A stretch of 26,008 bases of DNA from Clostridium sp. CAG:524 (GTDB lineage Bacteria; Bacillota_I; Bacilli_A; RF39; UBA660). The stretch lies in NCBI GenBank assembly GCA_000434555.1, contig FR880101.1, positions 1 through 26,008 of the forward strand, read 5' to 3'. The notes under the pieces were generated by a model. The model had not been told where the DNA came from. It saw only the letters and a program-made list of their open reading frames with translations, and made no database searches. A program made the translations under genes and the position numbers. Shown piece by piece: positions 1 to 6,338 of the stretch (the stretch's first letter is position 1; every line of letters starts with the position of its first letter).

Positions 1-2
1 CT

Positions 3-131
3 GGAAGAAATATTTCTATTTCAACCAAACCCCCTGCGTTTATGGCTCTATATTGTACATCAAAATTTAATTTTAATCAAGATAAATATTCTAAAAACTC
101 AATTTTTATTGAAAAAGATTACTTAAAATGA
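3..131 (+). CDS. C-terminal end of an unidentified upstream gene (partial)
   Basis: The first 131 bases hold an open reading frame that enters from the left edge and ends at a TGA at 129-131, giving about 42 residues that end in IFIEKDYLK. The frame has no internal stop and reads like protein (polar, Lys/Asn-rich). The gene lies 29 bp upstream of secA2, where accessory Sec loci can carry asp genes, but I cannot recognise a family from 42 residues. A shorter minus-strand open stretch in the same DNA has no start codon. Treat this as a probable but unproven gene end. Confidence 0.35.
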   Translation, partial: GRNISISTKPPAFMALYCTSKFNFNQDKYSKNSIFIEKDYLK

Positions 132-137
132 TATTAT
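109..137 (+). promoter_or_regulatory. Likely housekeeping promoter of secA2
   Basis: TTGAAA at 109-114 and TATTAT at 132-137 are separated by 17 bp. The predicted start of transcription is near 144, leaving a short leader before the AGGTGATAAT ribosome binding site. The -35 box overlaps the end of the putative upstream frame. Confidence 0.55.
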
Positions 138-160
138 TTATATAGAAAATAGGTGATAAT

Positions 161-2707
161 ATGAGTTTTGCTGACAATATATTTGGTAGTTACACTAGAA
201 ACAATCAAAAAAGAATTAGAGAAATGGTAAAAGAAGTTAAGACCAAAGTTAATTCTTATAAAGGCAGTAGTATAACATCTTCTGAAATTAAAAAAAGAAG
301 CATTAGTTTAATGAATGATATTAGAAGTGGCAAGAGTAGTATTGAAGATAAATTAATAGATGCGGTTGCCTTATGTTATCTTGCAACTGAAAGGTCTATT
401 GGTGTAAGCCTTTATGATGTTCAACTAGAAGCTGCTCTTGCGATGAGAGAGGGCGCAATTGCTGAAGTTAAGACTGGAGAAGGTAAAACATTCATTCAAA
501 TAATTGAAGCATATTTAAATGCCTTAGATGGAAAAGGTGTACATGTTATTACAGCAAATGATTATCTTATTGGAAGAGATCTTGAAGAAACAAAACCTGT
601 TTATGATTTATTAGGACTTACTTCAGGAGTAGTTTATGGTAATGATAAAATGACTCGTGATGAAAGACGTGAAATATATAAGAGTGATATAGTTTATGGT
701 ACTGCTAAAACTTTAGCATTCGATTATTTACTTGATAATACAGTTACTAAAAAGGAAGATAGAGTATTTAATTTACCTAATAAACATGATAAAAATTATG
801 GTAAAGCATTTAATTATGCAATTATAGATGAAGTTGATAGTATTCTTTTAGATGATGCGACAGTACCTCTTATTATAAATGGAGGGTATCCAGGTCAAAA
901 GAAAAGTGATATTGGAGAAGAAGAATTTAAAAGAAGAAGTGAAATTAATAGAGAAATGTATAGAAAAGCAATGCTACTTGCTGATACTCTTACATGTAAA
1001 ATAGAAGCACAAGATGAACTTGATAAGAATAAAGAAATAAGATTTAAAGAAGATTGCTTGTTATATCAAGATGATCAAAAAGTAATATTTAGTGAAAAAC
1101 TATATAAAAAAATATATGGTAATAAAGATGTATCTAAACTTAGTTTAGAAGAACAAGAATATCTTATGAATTTCACTGTTGCGGTAGAAAATTGTATACT
1201 TGCTAAATTTTACTATAAGAATGGGGAACATTATGTACTTAGTAATGTACCTGTTAAACCTGGCAAAAAGCCTCGTAAAGAAATTGTCTTAATTGATGAA
1301 AGTACAGGTAGACTTACACCTGGTAGAAGAAAAGGCCATGGTATACATGAAGCACTTGAAGCAAAAGAAGAATTACTTGCTAAAGGTAAAAGCTACCATG
1401 TTGCGATACAAAGTCCTACTGTTACTACTGCAACGTGTACGTATCCAGACTTTATGTCAAGATATAAGAGTGGTATAAGTGGTATGACAGGTACTAGTAA
1501 TATTGAAGAATTTAATGAAATATATAATCTACCTACATATGAAGTACCAAGTAGACTTCCAAATATAAGAAAAGATTTAAAGGAAAGTGTTTATCTTACT
1601 AAGAATGCTAAATATAAAGCAATTGTTGAAGAAGTATTAAAGGCTAATGAAACATTACAACCTGTACTAATTGGTACTACTAGTGTAGAAGAGAGTGTTA
1701 TTATAAGTAAGATGCTTGAAGAAGCAGGAATAAGACATCAGTTATTAAATGCAGTTAACAATGAAAATGAGGCTGGTATTATTGAAAATGCTGGTATGAA
1801 AGGTAAAGTAACCGTTGCGACTAATATGGCTGGTCGTGGTAGTAATATAAGACTAGGCGAAGGCGTTAAAGAATTAGGCGGTCTTTATGTAATTGGTACA
1901 TCAAGAAATAATAATGAAAGAATTGATTATCAACTTCGTGGTAGAGCTAGTAGACAAGGTGAACCTGGTAAAACAAAATATTATTGTTCACTTGAAGATG
2001 ATTTAGTTAAAACAAGAGGAAGCACTGAATTATTTAATGCAGCATCTTCACTTGTTAAAGACAAAGACAAAGAAATTACTAATAAAAACATAATTAAACT
2101 AGTAGATAGATGTCAAAAAGCACAAGAAGGATTTGAAGAAAAAGTAAGAATTACAAGTGAAAAATATGGTAAAGTAATGACTACTCAAAAAGATCTAATG
2201 TATAGTCAAAGAAATATGATACTTGATACATCTGATGTTAAGACATTATTTGATAGAATAGTTCCTTCATATACTGATTATTTAATTAATAATTGTTCAA
2301 TTGATGAAATAAGTAGTAGTTTAGACGGAATAATTGATACTAAAGAACTTGATACAACTAGTAAAGAAAGCTTGAGGGAATCTATTAATTCTTCAGTTCT
2401 TTCTAAAATTAAAGCAAGTATTTCTTTAGTAGGCAATAATGAAAAAGTAAGAAAGAATATGTTAAATGTAGTTGATTCTTATTGGATTGATCATTTAGAT
2501 AGATTAGAAGATTTAAAGAAACAAACATCATTTTATACTTTATCAGGTGTTGATCCATTTAAAGAATATGAACATATGGCTAATAATGAATTTATAAGTT
2601 TAAATCCCAAAATACAAGGAGAATTTTTACTTTATGCGACTAATCCAGATCTTAAATTTGGCAGAACTATTAGTCCTGAAATGGAAGGTGGAATGTATCT
2701 AAAATGA
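161..2707 (+). CDS. secA2: SecA-family preprotein translocase ATPase, SecA2-type
   Basis: This is a cytoplasmic motor ATPase that pushes preproteins through the SecY channel. The 848 residues contain the SecA DEAD motor: Q88 region, Walker A AEVKTGEGKT (101-110), Walker B DEVD (223-226), GMTGTS, TNMAGRGSN and QLRGRASRQGEPG. Two features separate it from housekeeping SecA. The usual GTERHES-RRID segment reads GTSRNNNERID, and the C-terminal zinc-binding SecB/lipid-binding tail is missing. The ATG at 161 follows AGGTGA at good spacing. Its stop overlaps the next start (ATGA, 2704-2707), so translation of the signal-peptidase-like partner is probably coupled. The family is certain. The SecA2 assignment rests on motif divergence and tail loss; whether a second SecA exists cannot be seen here. 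Confidence 0.88.
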   Translation: MSFADNIFGSYTRNNQKRIREMVKEVKTKVNSYKGSSITSSEIKKRSISLMNDIRSGKSSIEDKLIDAVALCYLATERSIGVSLYDVQLEAALAMREGAIAEVKTGEGKTFIQIIEAYLNALDGKGVHVITANDYLIGRDLEETKPVYDLLGLTSGVVYGNDKMTRDERREIYKSDIVYGTAKTLAFDYLLDNTVTKKEDRVFNLPNKHDKNYGKAFNYAIIDEVDSILLDDATVPLIINGGYPGQKKSDIGEEEFKRRSEINREMYRKAMLLADTLTCKIEAQDELDKNKEIRFKEDCLLYQDDQKVIFSEKLYKKIYGNKDVSKLSLEEQEYLMNFTVAVENCILAKFYYKNGEHYVLSNVPVKPGKKPRKEIVLIDESTGRLTPGRRKGHGIHEALEAKEELLAKGKSYHVAIQSPTVTTATCTYPDFMSRYKSGISGMTGTSNIEEFNEIYNLPTYEVPSRLPNIRKDLKESVYLTKNAKYKAIVEEVLKANETLQPVLIGTTSVEESVIISKMLEEAGIRHQLLNAVNNENEAGIIENAGMKGKVTVATNMAGRGSNIRLGEGVKELGGLYVIGTSRNNNERIDYQLRGRASRQGEPGKTKYYCSLEDDLVKTRGSTELFNAASSLVKDKDKEITNKNIIKLVDRCQKAQEGFEEKVRITSEKYGKVMTTQKDLMYSQRNMILDTSDVKTLFDRIVPSYTDYLINNCSIDEISSSLDGIIDTKELDTTSKESLRESINSSVLSKIKASISLVGNNEKVRKNMLNVVDSYWIDHLDRLEDLKKQTSFYTLSGVDPFKEYEHMANNEFISLNPKIQGEFLLYATNPDLKFGRTISPEMEGGMYLK

Positions 2708-3174
2708 AAAATATATTAAATGTAATAAGAATAATAATTATCATATATTTAATAACTTTTACAGCTGTTATGGTATCTATGTATACTAAAAGAAAGGTAT
2801 ACAAAGATGAGTTTCCTACTGTTATGGGATATACATATATAAAAGTAGATTCTGATATTTATGAACCTGATATTAAAAAAAATAATATAATTATATTAGA
2901 AAAGACAAGAGCAGTTGATGTTAATGATTATATAGCTTTTAAATATACTAATACTGTTAAACTAGGTAAAGTAGAAAAAGTAAATAAGTATAAGGTATAT
3001 ATTAAAGATGATAATGGAGTTTTAAATGAATATGATTTACAAGATGTATATGGAAAGATGATATATAACAATGATACATTTAGTAAAGTAATGAATATTT
3101 TAACTAACTGGATAGTACTTGTAATACTTTTATTTGTAGGAACTCTTCTTCCAGAATTGATATTTAATAATTAG
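2704..3174 (+). CDS. SipW-like signal peptidase homologue lacking catalytic residues
   Basis: A 156-residue membrane protein with an N-terminal TM (about 4-26) and a C-terminal TM (about 133-152) around an extracytoplasmic core. The core follows the ER/SipW-type signal peptidase I layout: EPDIKKNNIIILEK matches the region after the catalytic SGSMEP box, then VNDYIAFKY matches GDVITFK, and VYGKMIY matches the closing strand. At the catalytic box the sequence reads SDIYEP (50-55), so the serine position is Ile52. The segment expected to hold the THRI histidine reads TVKLGKVEKV and has none. I infer a catalytically dead homologue, perhaps a substrate-binding or chaperone-like partner. The start overlaps the secA2 stop by 4 bp, suggesting co-function with SecA2. 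A terminator follows. Confidence 0.6.
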   Translation: MKNILNVIRIIIIIYLITFTAVMVSMYTKRKVYKDEFPTVMGYTYIKVDSDIYEPDIKKNNIIILEKTRAVDVNDYIAFKYTNTVKLGKVEKVNKYKVYIKDDNGVLNEYDLQDVYGKMIYNNDTFSKVMNILTNWIVLVILLFVGTLLPELIFNN

Positions 3175-3201
3175 TATCAAAATAGATACAATGTAAATAT
3201 G

Positions 3202-3239
3202 AGAGATTTATATGTATATGATATGTAAATCTCTTTTTG
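3202..3239 (+). terminator. Intrinsic terminator after the secA2 operon
   Basis: AGAGATTTA (3202-3210) pairs perfectly with TAAATCTCT (3226-3234) and is followed by a T run. It ends the secA2/SipW-like transcription unit. Confidence 0.8.
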
Positions 3240-3331
3240 TTTTGTTTTAGAGAGTAAATTATAATTTGTTAAATGTATCAAGTGTAAAATACTAGTTTTC
3301 TATGACAATAAAATGTAAATATAAAAAATTG

Positions 3332-3359
3332 TAATATTATATAAATGTATTCATATATT
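3332..3359 (+). promoter_or_regulatory. Candidate sigma-E (mother-cell) promoter of spoIVA
   Basis: TAATATT (3332-3338) and CATATATT (3352-3359), 13 bp apart, resemble the B. subtilis sigma-E consensus (KMATATT and CATACAMT). In that species spoIVA is transcribed by sigma-E. The DNA is so AT-rich that chance or a weak sigma-A promoter (TTGTAA at 3329) remains possible. Confidence 0.4.
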
Positions 3360-3387
3360 TTATTAGAAATTAGAAAGTGGGTAAAAT

Positions 3388-4863
3388 ATGGATAAAAGTG
3401 AAATTATCAAAAGCCTAGGTAAAAAATCAAATGGAGAAATTTATTTAGGCATTGTAGGTGCGGTTAGAACTGGTAAAAGTACATTTATAAAGAAATGTAT
3501 TGAAACATTAATTCTTCCATATATGGATGATGATATTGAAAAGAAAAGATGTATGGATGAAATACCACAGACTGCTCAAGGCAAAACTATTATGACAGTT
3601 GAACCTAAGTTTGTTCCATCAAATGGAGCAACTATTAATATCGAAGGATTAACTACTAATATTAAACTAGTTGATTGTGTAGGTTATGTTACTCCTGAAT
3701 CAGTTGGCTATGAAGATGAACTTGGTAATCCTAGAATGGTTAAGACGCCTTGGTTCCCTGATGAAATACCATTTGTCGAAGCTGCTTCAATCGGTACAGA
3801 AAAAGTTATAAGAGATCATGCGACTATAGGTATAGTAATATCAACTGATGGTTCAATATTAGGACTACCAAGAAGTAATTATGTTGATGCTGAAGATAAA
3901 GTTATAACAGAATTAAAAGGAATAAATAAACCTTTCATAGTTATAATGAATAGTACTCATCCAGGAAGTCCTGAAACAAAAACACTCGCAAATGCATTAT
4001 CTCAAAAACATAATGTTCCAGTAATACCAATAAGTGTAGAAGATATGAATATAAATGATATAACTAATGTACTTAAAGAAGCATTATATGAGTTCCCTGT
4101 TTCTCATATTGAATTTAAGATACCAGATTGGGTAGGAGTACTTAAAAATACTCATCCATTAAAACAAGAATTTATAAATAAAATGAAGGAATCAGTAATT
4201 AACGTGGATAAACTTCGTGATGTAGAAAACATTAATATTAATTTAGAAGATACAAAAGAAATCACTAAAGCATTTGTTTCAGCACTTGACACAGAGAATG
4301 ATTTAGTAACAATAACACTAGAAGCTGATGAAAACTTATTTAATGATATATTAAAAGATGTAGTTGGTTCTAGTATTAATAGTAAGGGTGAATTATTAAA
4401 AGTATTTCAAGATGTAAGTGAAGGAAGAAGTGAATATGAAAGTATAAAAGGAGCTTTAAAACAAGTATATCAAACTGGATATGGTATAGTTCTTCCAAGA
4501 GTAAGTGATATGAAACTTGATAAACCTGAAATTATTAAACAAGGTGGTAGATTTGGTATAAAACTTAAAGCTAAAGCATCAAGTGTACATATGATAAAAG
4601 TAGATGTAGAAAGTAGTTTTGAACCAATTATAGGTAGTGAACTTCAAAGTAAAGAATTAATAGATTATATTATGAAAGATAATGAAAATCCTGAAAAAAT
4701 ATGGGAAAGTGAAATATTTGGTAGAAGTTTAAATGAAATAGTTCAAGAAGGAATACAAGCTAAATTATCATTATTACCTGATTCAGCTAAATTTAAATTA
4801 TCAAATACAATAACTAAAATGGTTAATAAAGGAAGTAACAATTTAATTGCAATAGTCTTGTAA
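3388..4863 (+). CDS. spoIVA: Stage IV sporulation protein A, spore coat morphogenetic ATPase
   Basis: SpoIVA is a cytoskeletal ATPase that polymerises on the forespore surface in the mother cell and forms the basement layer of the spore coat. The 491 residues match B. subtilis SpoIVA (492) nearly end to end. They include the N-terminus with NGEIYLGIVGAVRTGKST (Walker A, Lys30), the IMTVEPKFVP segment with the sensor Thr70 (the second Thr is Val71), Walker B VDCVGY (Asp96), the middle TGYGI and RFGIKLKA segments, and the C-terminal IFGRSLNEIVQEGIQAKLSL ending in LIAIVL. The start follows a GGGTAAAAT leader. A possible sigma-E promoter lies upstream and a terminator overlaps the stop. It is strong evidence that this lineage makes, or recently made, endospores. 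Confidence 0.97.
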   Translation: MDKSEIIKSLGKKSNGEIYLGIVGAVRTGKSTFIKKCIETLILPYMDDDIEKKRCMDEIPQTAQGKTIMTVEPKFVPSNGATINIEGLTTNIKLVDCVGYVTPESVGYEDELGNPRMVKTPWFPDEIPFVEAASIGTEKVIRDHATIGIVISTDGSILGLPRSNYVDAEDKVITELKGINKPFIVIMNSTHPGSPETKTLANALSQKHNVPVIPISVEDMNINDITNVLKEALYEFPVSHIEFKIPDWVGVLKNTHPLKQEFINKMKESVINVDKLRDVENININLEDTKEITKAFVSALDTENDLVTITLEADENLFNDILKDVVGSSINSKGELLKVFQDVSEGRSEYESIKGALKQVYQTGYGIVLPRVSDMKLDKPEIIKQGGRFGIKLKAKASSVHMIKVDVESSFEPIIGSELQSKELIDYIMKDNENPEKIWESEIFGRSLNEIVQEGIQAKLSLLPDSAKFKLSNTITKMVNKGSNNLIAIVL

Positions 4864-4877
4864 ATGAGACTATTTTT
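4851..4877 (+). terminator. Intrinsic terminator overlapping the spoIVA stop codon
   Basis: AATAGTCT (4851-4858) pairs with AGACTATT (4867-4874), followed by T residues. The TAA stop of spoIVA lies in the loop. Confidence 0.75.
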
Positions 4878-4886
4878 GTGTATAAT
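4859..4886 (+). promoter_or_regulatory. Likely promoter of the 4912 gene
   Basis: TTGTAA (4859-4864) and a perfect TATAAT (4881-4886) are 16 bp apart, placing transcription start near 4893. The -35 lies inside the preceding terminator hairpin. Confidence 0.5.
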
Positions 4887-4911
4887 TGTTTATGGAAAGT
4901 AGGTAAAACTT

Positions 4912-5457
4912 ATGGATGAAAATAATAATGTTACTAATGATGAAGTAAAAGCTGAAAAAGTATCAAACGTAGAAAATAATGAAGTTAAAACTGATGTAGT
5001 TAATGTTGACGCAAGTGTACTTACTAATGAAGAAATAAAAAATATTAGTGAAGATGTAATTACTACACCACAAGAAAATGTGGAATTACCTGAATTACCT
5101 AAAATAGAGCCCGAAGTAGTAACTCCAAATAATACATCTAAACCAGTTATTAAAAATAAACCTAAAAAGAAAAAGCATCCAATTAAAATAATTATAAATA
5201 TATTTATGTGGATAGTTGTTCTTGGATGGGCTGGAATGTTAATTTATGATTTTATAAGTACATTATCTGGGAAAAATCCTACATTTTGTTTAGAAAATAC
5301 TACTGAAAAAGTAACAGATGGTACGATTGAAACATGTGAGGGTGTGGGATATAAAGTTTATAAATATAACTATGGAGGACAAGGATATATAGAATTTGTA
5401 CCATTCTTCCAAAAACCTAAAACATATGAAGAAGTAAAAGAAATTAATAAATGGTAA
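4912..5457 (+). CDS. Unknown single-pass membrane protein
   Basis: I do not recognise a named family. The 181 residues start with about 80 acidic, Asn/Glu/Val-rich residues of low complexity, then a Pro-rich linker and a basic KPKKKKHP patch (about 83-90). One TM follows (about 93-114), then a 65-residue outer domain with two cysteines (PTFC and ETCEG) around a GVGYKVYKYNYGG motif. The positive patch before the TM predicts the acidic tail inside and the Cys domain outside, with a possible disulfide. A promoter and terminator flank it, so it is probably monocistronic. Its position after spoIVA does not by itself imply a sporulation role. Confidence 0.7.
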   Translation: MDENNNVTNDEVKAEKVSNVENNEVKTDVVNVDASVLTNEEIKNISEDVITTPQENVELPELPKIEPEVVTPNNTSKPVIKNKPKKKKHPIKIIINIFMWIVVLGWAGMLIYDFISTLSGKNPTFCLENTTEKVTDGTIETCEGVGYKVYKYNYGGQGYIEFVPFFQKPKTYEEVKEINKW

Positions 5458-5462
5458 AAAAT

Positions 5463-5497
5463 AAAGTGAAAGAAAATGTAAAATTCTTTCACTTTTA
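5463..5497 (+). terminator. Intrinsic terminator after the 4912 gene
   Basis: AAAGTGAAAGAA (5463-5474) pairs perfectly with TTCTTTCACTTT (5484-5495), a 12-bp stem with A/T flanks on both sides. Confidence 0.75.
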
Positions 5498-5505
5498 AAG
5501 TGTTT

Positions 5506-5532
5506 TTGAAACTTTTCTCTTATATATATAAT
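5506..5532 (+). promoter_or_regulatory. Likely promoter of the 5546 gene
   Basis: TTGAAA (5506-5511) and TATAAT (5527-5532) are 15 bp apart. The -10 box is followed directly by AGAGGAGG, so the 5' leader before the ATG at 5546 would be only about 6 nt, with the Shine-Dalgarno sequence at or above the transcript start. Spacing is short, so another -10 (TATATA just upstream) may be used. Confidence 0.4.
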
Positions 5533-5545
5533 AGAGGAGGTAAAA

Positions 5546-5728
5546 ATGTATAGATATATTAGATGTTATAAGATGGGTTATGAAGAAGGATATCAAAAAG
5601 CACTTGAAGACAAAGAAAAGTTTAAAATAAAGAAGTTTATAGAAATAGATGACTATTTAATAATGGCTAAATTATATGATATAGGATTTATAAATGGATA
5701 TAATAATTATTTAAAAAATTCACTTTAA
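5546..5728 (+). CDS. Small unknown protein, 60 aa
   Basis: No family recognised. It is charged and aromatic, with no TM or signal peptide. Two similar motifs, KMGYEEGYQKAL (9-20) and YDIGFINGYNNYL (44-56), suggest two amphipathic Gly-Tyr helices. An excellent AGGAGG site lies 5 bp before the ATG, which is the main reason to believe in the gene. It sits alone between two promoter-like sequences. Confidence 0.6.
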   Translation: MYRYIRCYKMGYEEGYQKALEDKEKFKIKKFIEIDDYLIMAKLYDIGFINGYNNYLKNSL

Positions 5729-5752
5729 AATAAATACGTATTATAGTATAAT
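5724..5752 (+). promoter_or_regulatory. Possible promoter of the prepilin-like gene
   Basis: A perfect TATAAT (5747-5752) lies 17 bp after a weak TTTAAA (5724-5729). The palindrome AATACGTATT lies between them and could be an operator, but chance is likely at this composition. Confidence 0.4.
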
Positions 5753-5773
5753 ATATATAGAATAGGTGATTTA

Positions 5774-6232
5774 ATGAAAAAAGATGGATTTACATTAATG
5801 GAATTATTAGTAGTAATAGTTATACTTGTTGTTACTAGTGTTTCATCAACTATAATATTTGAAAGTGCATCATCTGGTACTGAAGAAGAAGATTTAAAAA
5901 GATTATATAGTAGTGTACAAAGATCTGCACAAGTATATTTAGATTTAAATGATTCATGGATGAATTCATTTAATGAGAATAAAGAAGTATTTTTAAAAGT
6001 AAGTGAACTTGAAAATGCTAATTATTATAATGCTACTTATGAAGGTGTTAAAACAAGAAATAAAATATCACCTAGTTACTTTGTAAAACTATTTATAAAT
6101 AAGAATAATTTAAAAGAATATGTAGATTCATGTTTAATAGAATATGATAAAAATGATAAACCAGTATGTGTAGCTGACAAAGATGGCAATCATGATGATT
6201 GTGATTATAATACTAATTGTGTAGCAAAATAA
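5774..6232 (+). CDS. Type IV prepilin-like (pseudopilin) protein
   Basis: The N-terminus MKKDG then FTLMELLVVIVILVV is a textbook class III prepilin signal: short basic leader, cleavage after Gly5, methylated Phe at +1, Glu at +5 and a 20-residue hydrophobic helix. A prepilin peptidase would process it and assemble it into a type IV or Com-type pilus. The remaining 120 residues form a polar head whose last 35 residues carry four cysteines (SCLIE, PVCVA, DDCDY, TNCVAK), probably two disulfides. No assembly ATPase, peptidase or other pilin gene is nearby, so it is an orphan here. AGGTGA precedes the ATG. Whether it serves DNA uptake or adhesion cannot be told. Confidence 0.85.
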   Translation: MKKDGFTLMELLVVIVILVVTSVSSTIIFESASSGTEEEDLKRLYSSVQRSAQVYLDLNDSWMNSFNENKEVFLKVSELENANYYNATYEGVKTRNKISPSYFVKLFINKNNLKEYVDSCLIEYDKNDKPVCVADKDGNHDDCDYNTNCVAK

Positions 6233-6257
6233 TACAAACAAATATTTGTAAAAAGTA

Positions 6258-6287
6258 TTGACAAATAAATAATAAATATTATATAGT
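6258..6287 (+). promoter_or_regulatory. Likely promoter of uvrA
   Basis: A consensus TTGACA (6258-6263) lies 18 bp before TATAGT (6282-6287). A second TATAAT (6296-6301) follows without a good -35. I see no GAAC-N4-GTTC LexA box, so SOS control is not evident. Confidence 0.5.
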
Positions 6288-6338
6288 TAGATACGTATAA
6301 TATTTTTATTTTATGAAAAAATATTTAGTGAGGTATAT

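Noticed and set aside
6233..6255. Hairpin TACAAA/TTTGTA after the prepilin-like gene as a terminator
   Set aside because: The stem is only six A/T-rich pairs and is followed by A residues and not T, so it does not support termination on the plus strand.
6233..6338. LexA/SOS box upstream of uvrA
   Set aside because: No GAAC-N4-GTTC-like palindrome was found.
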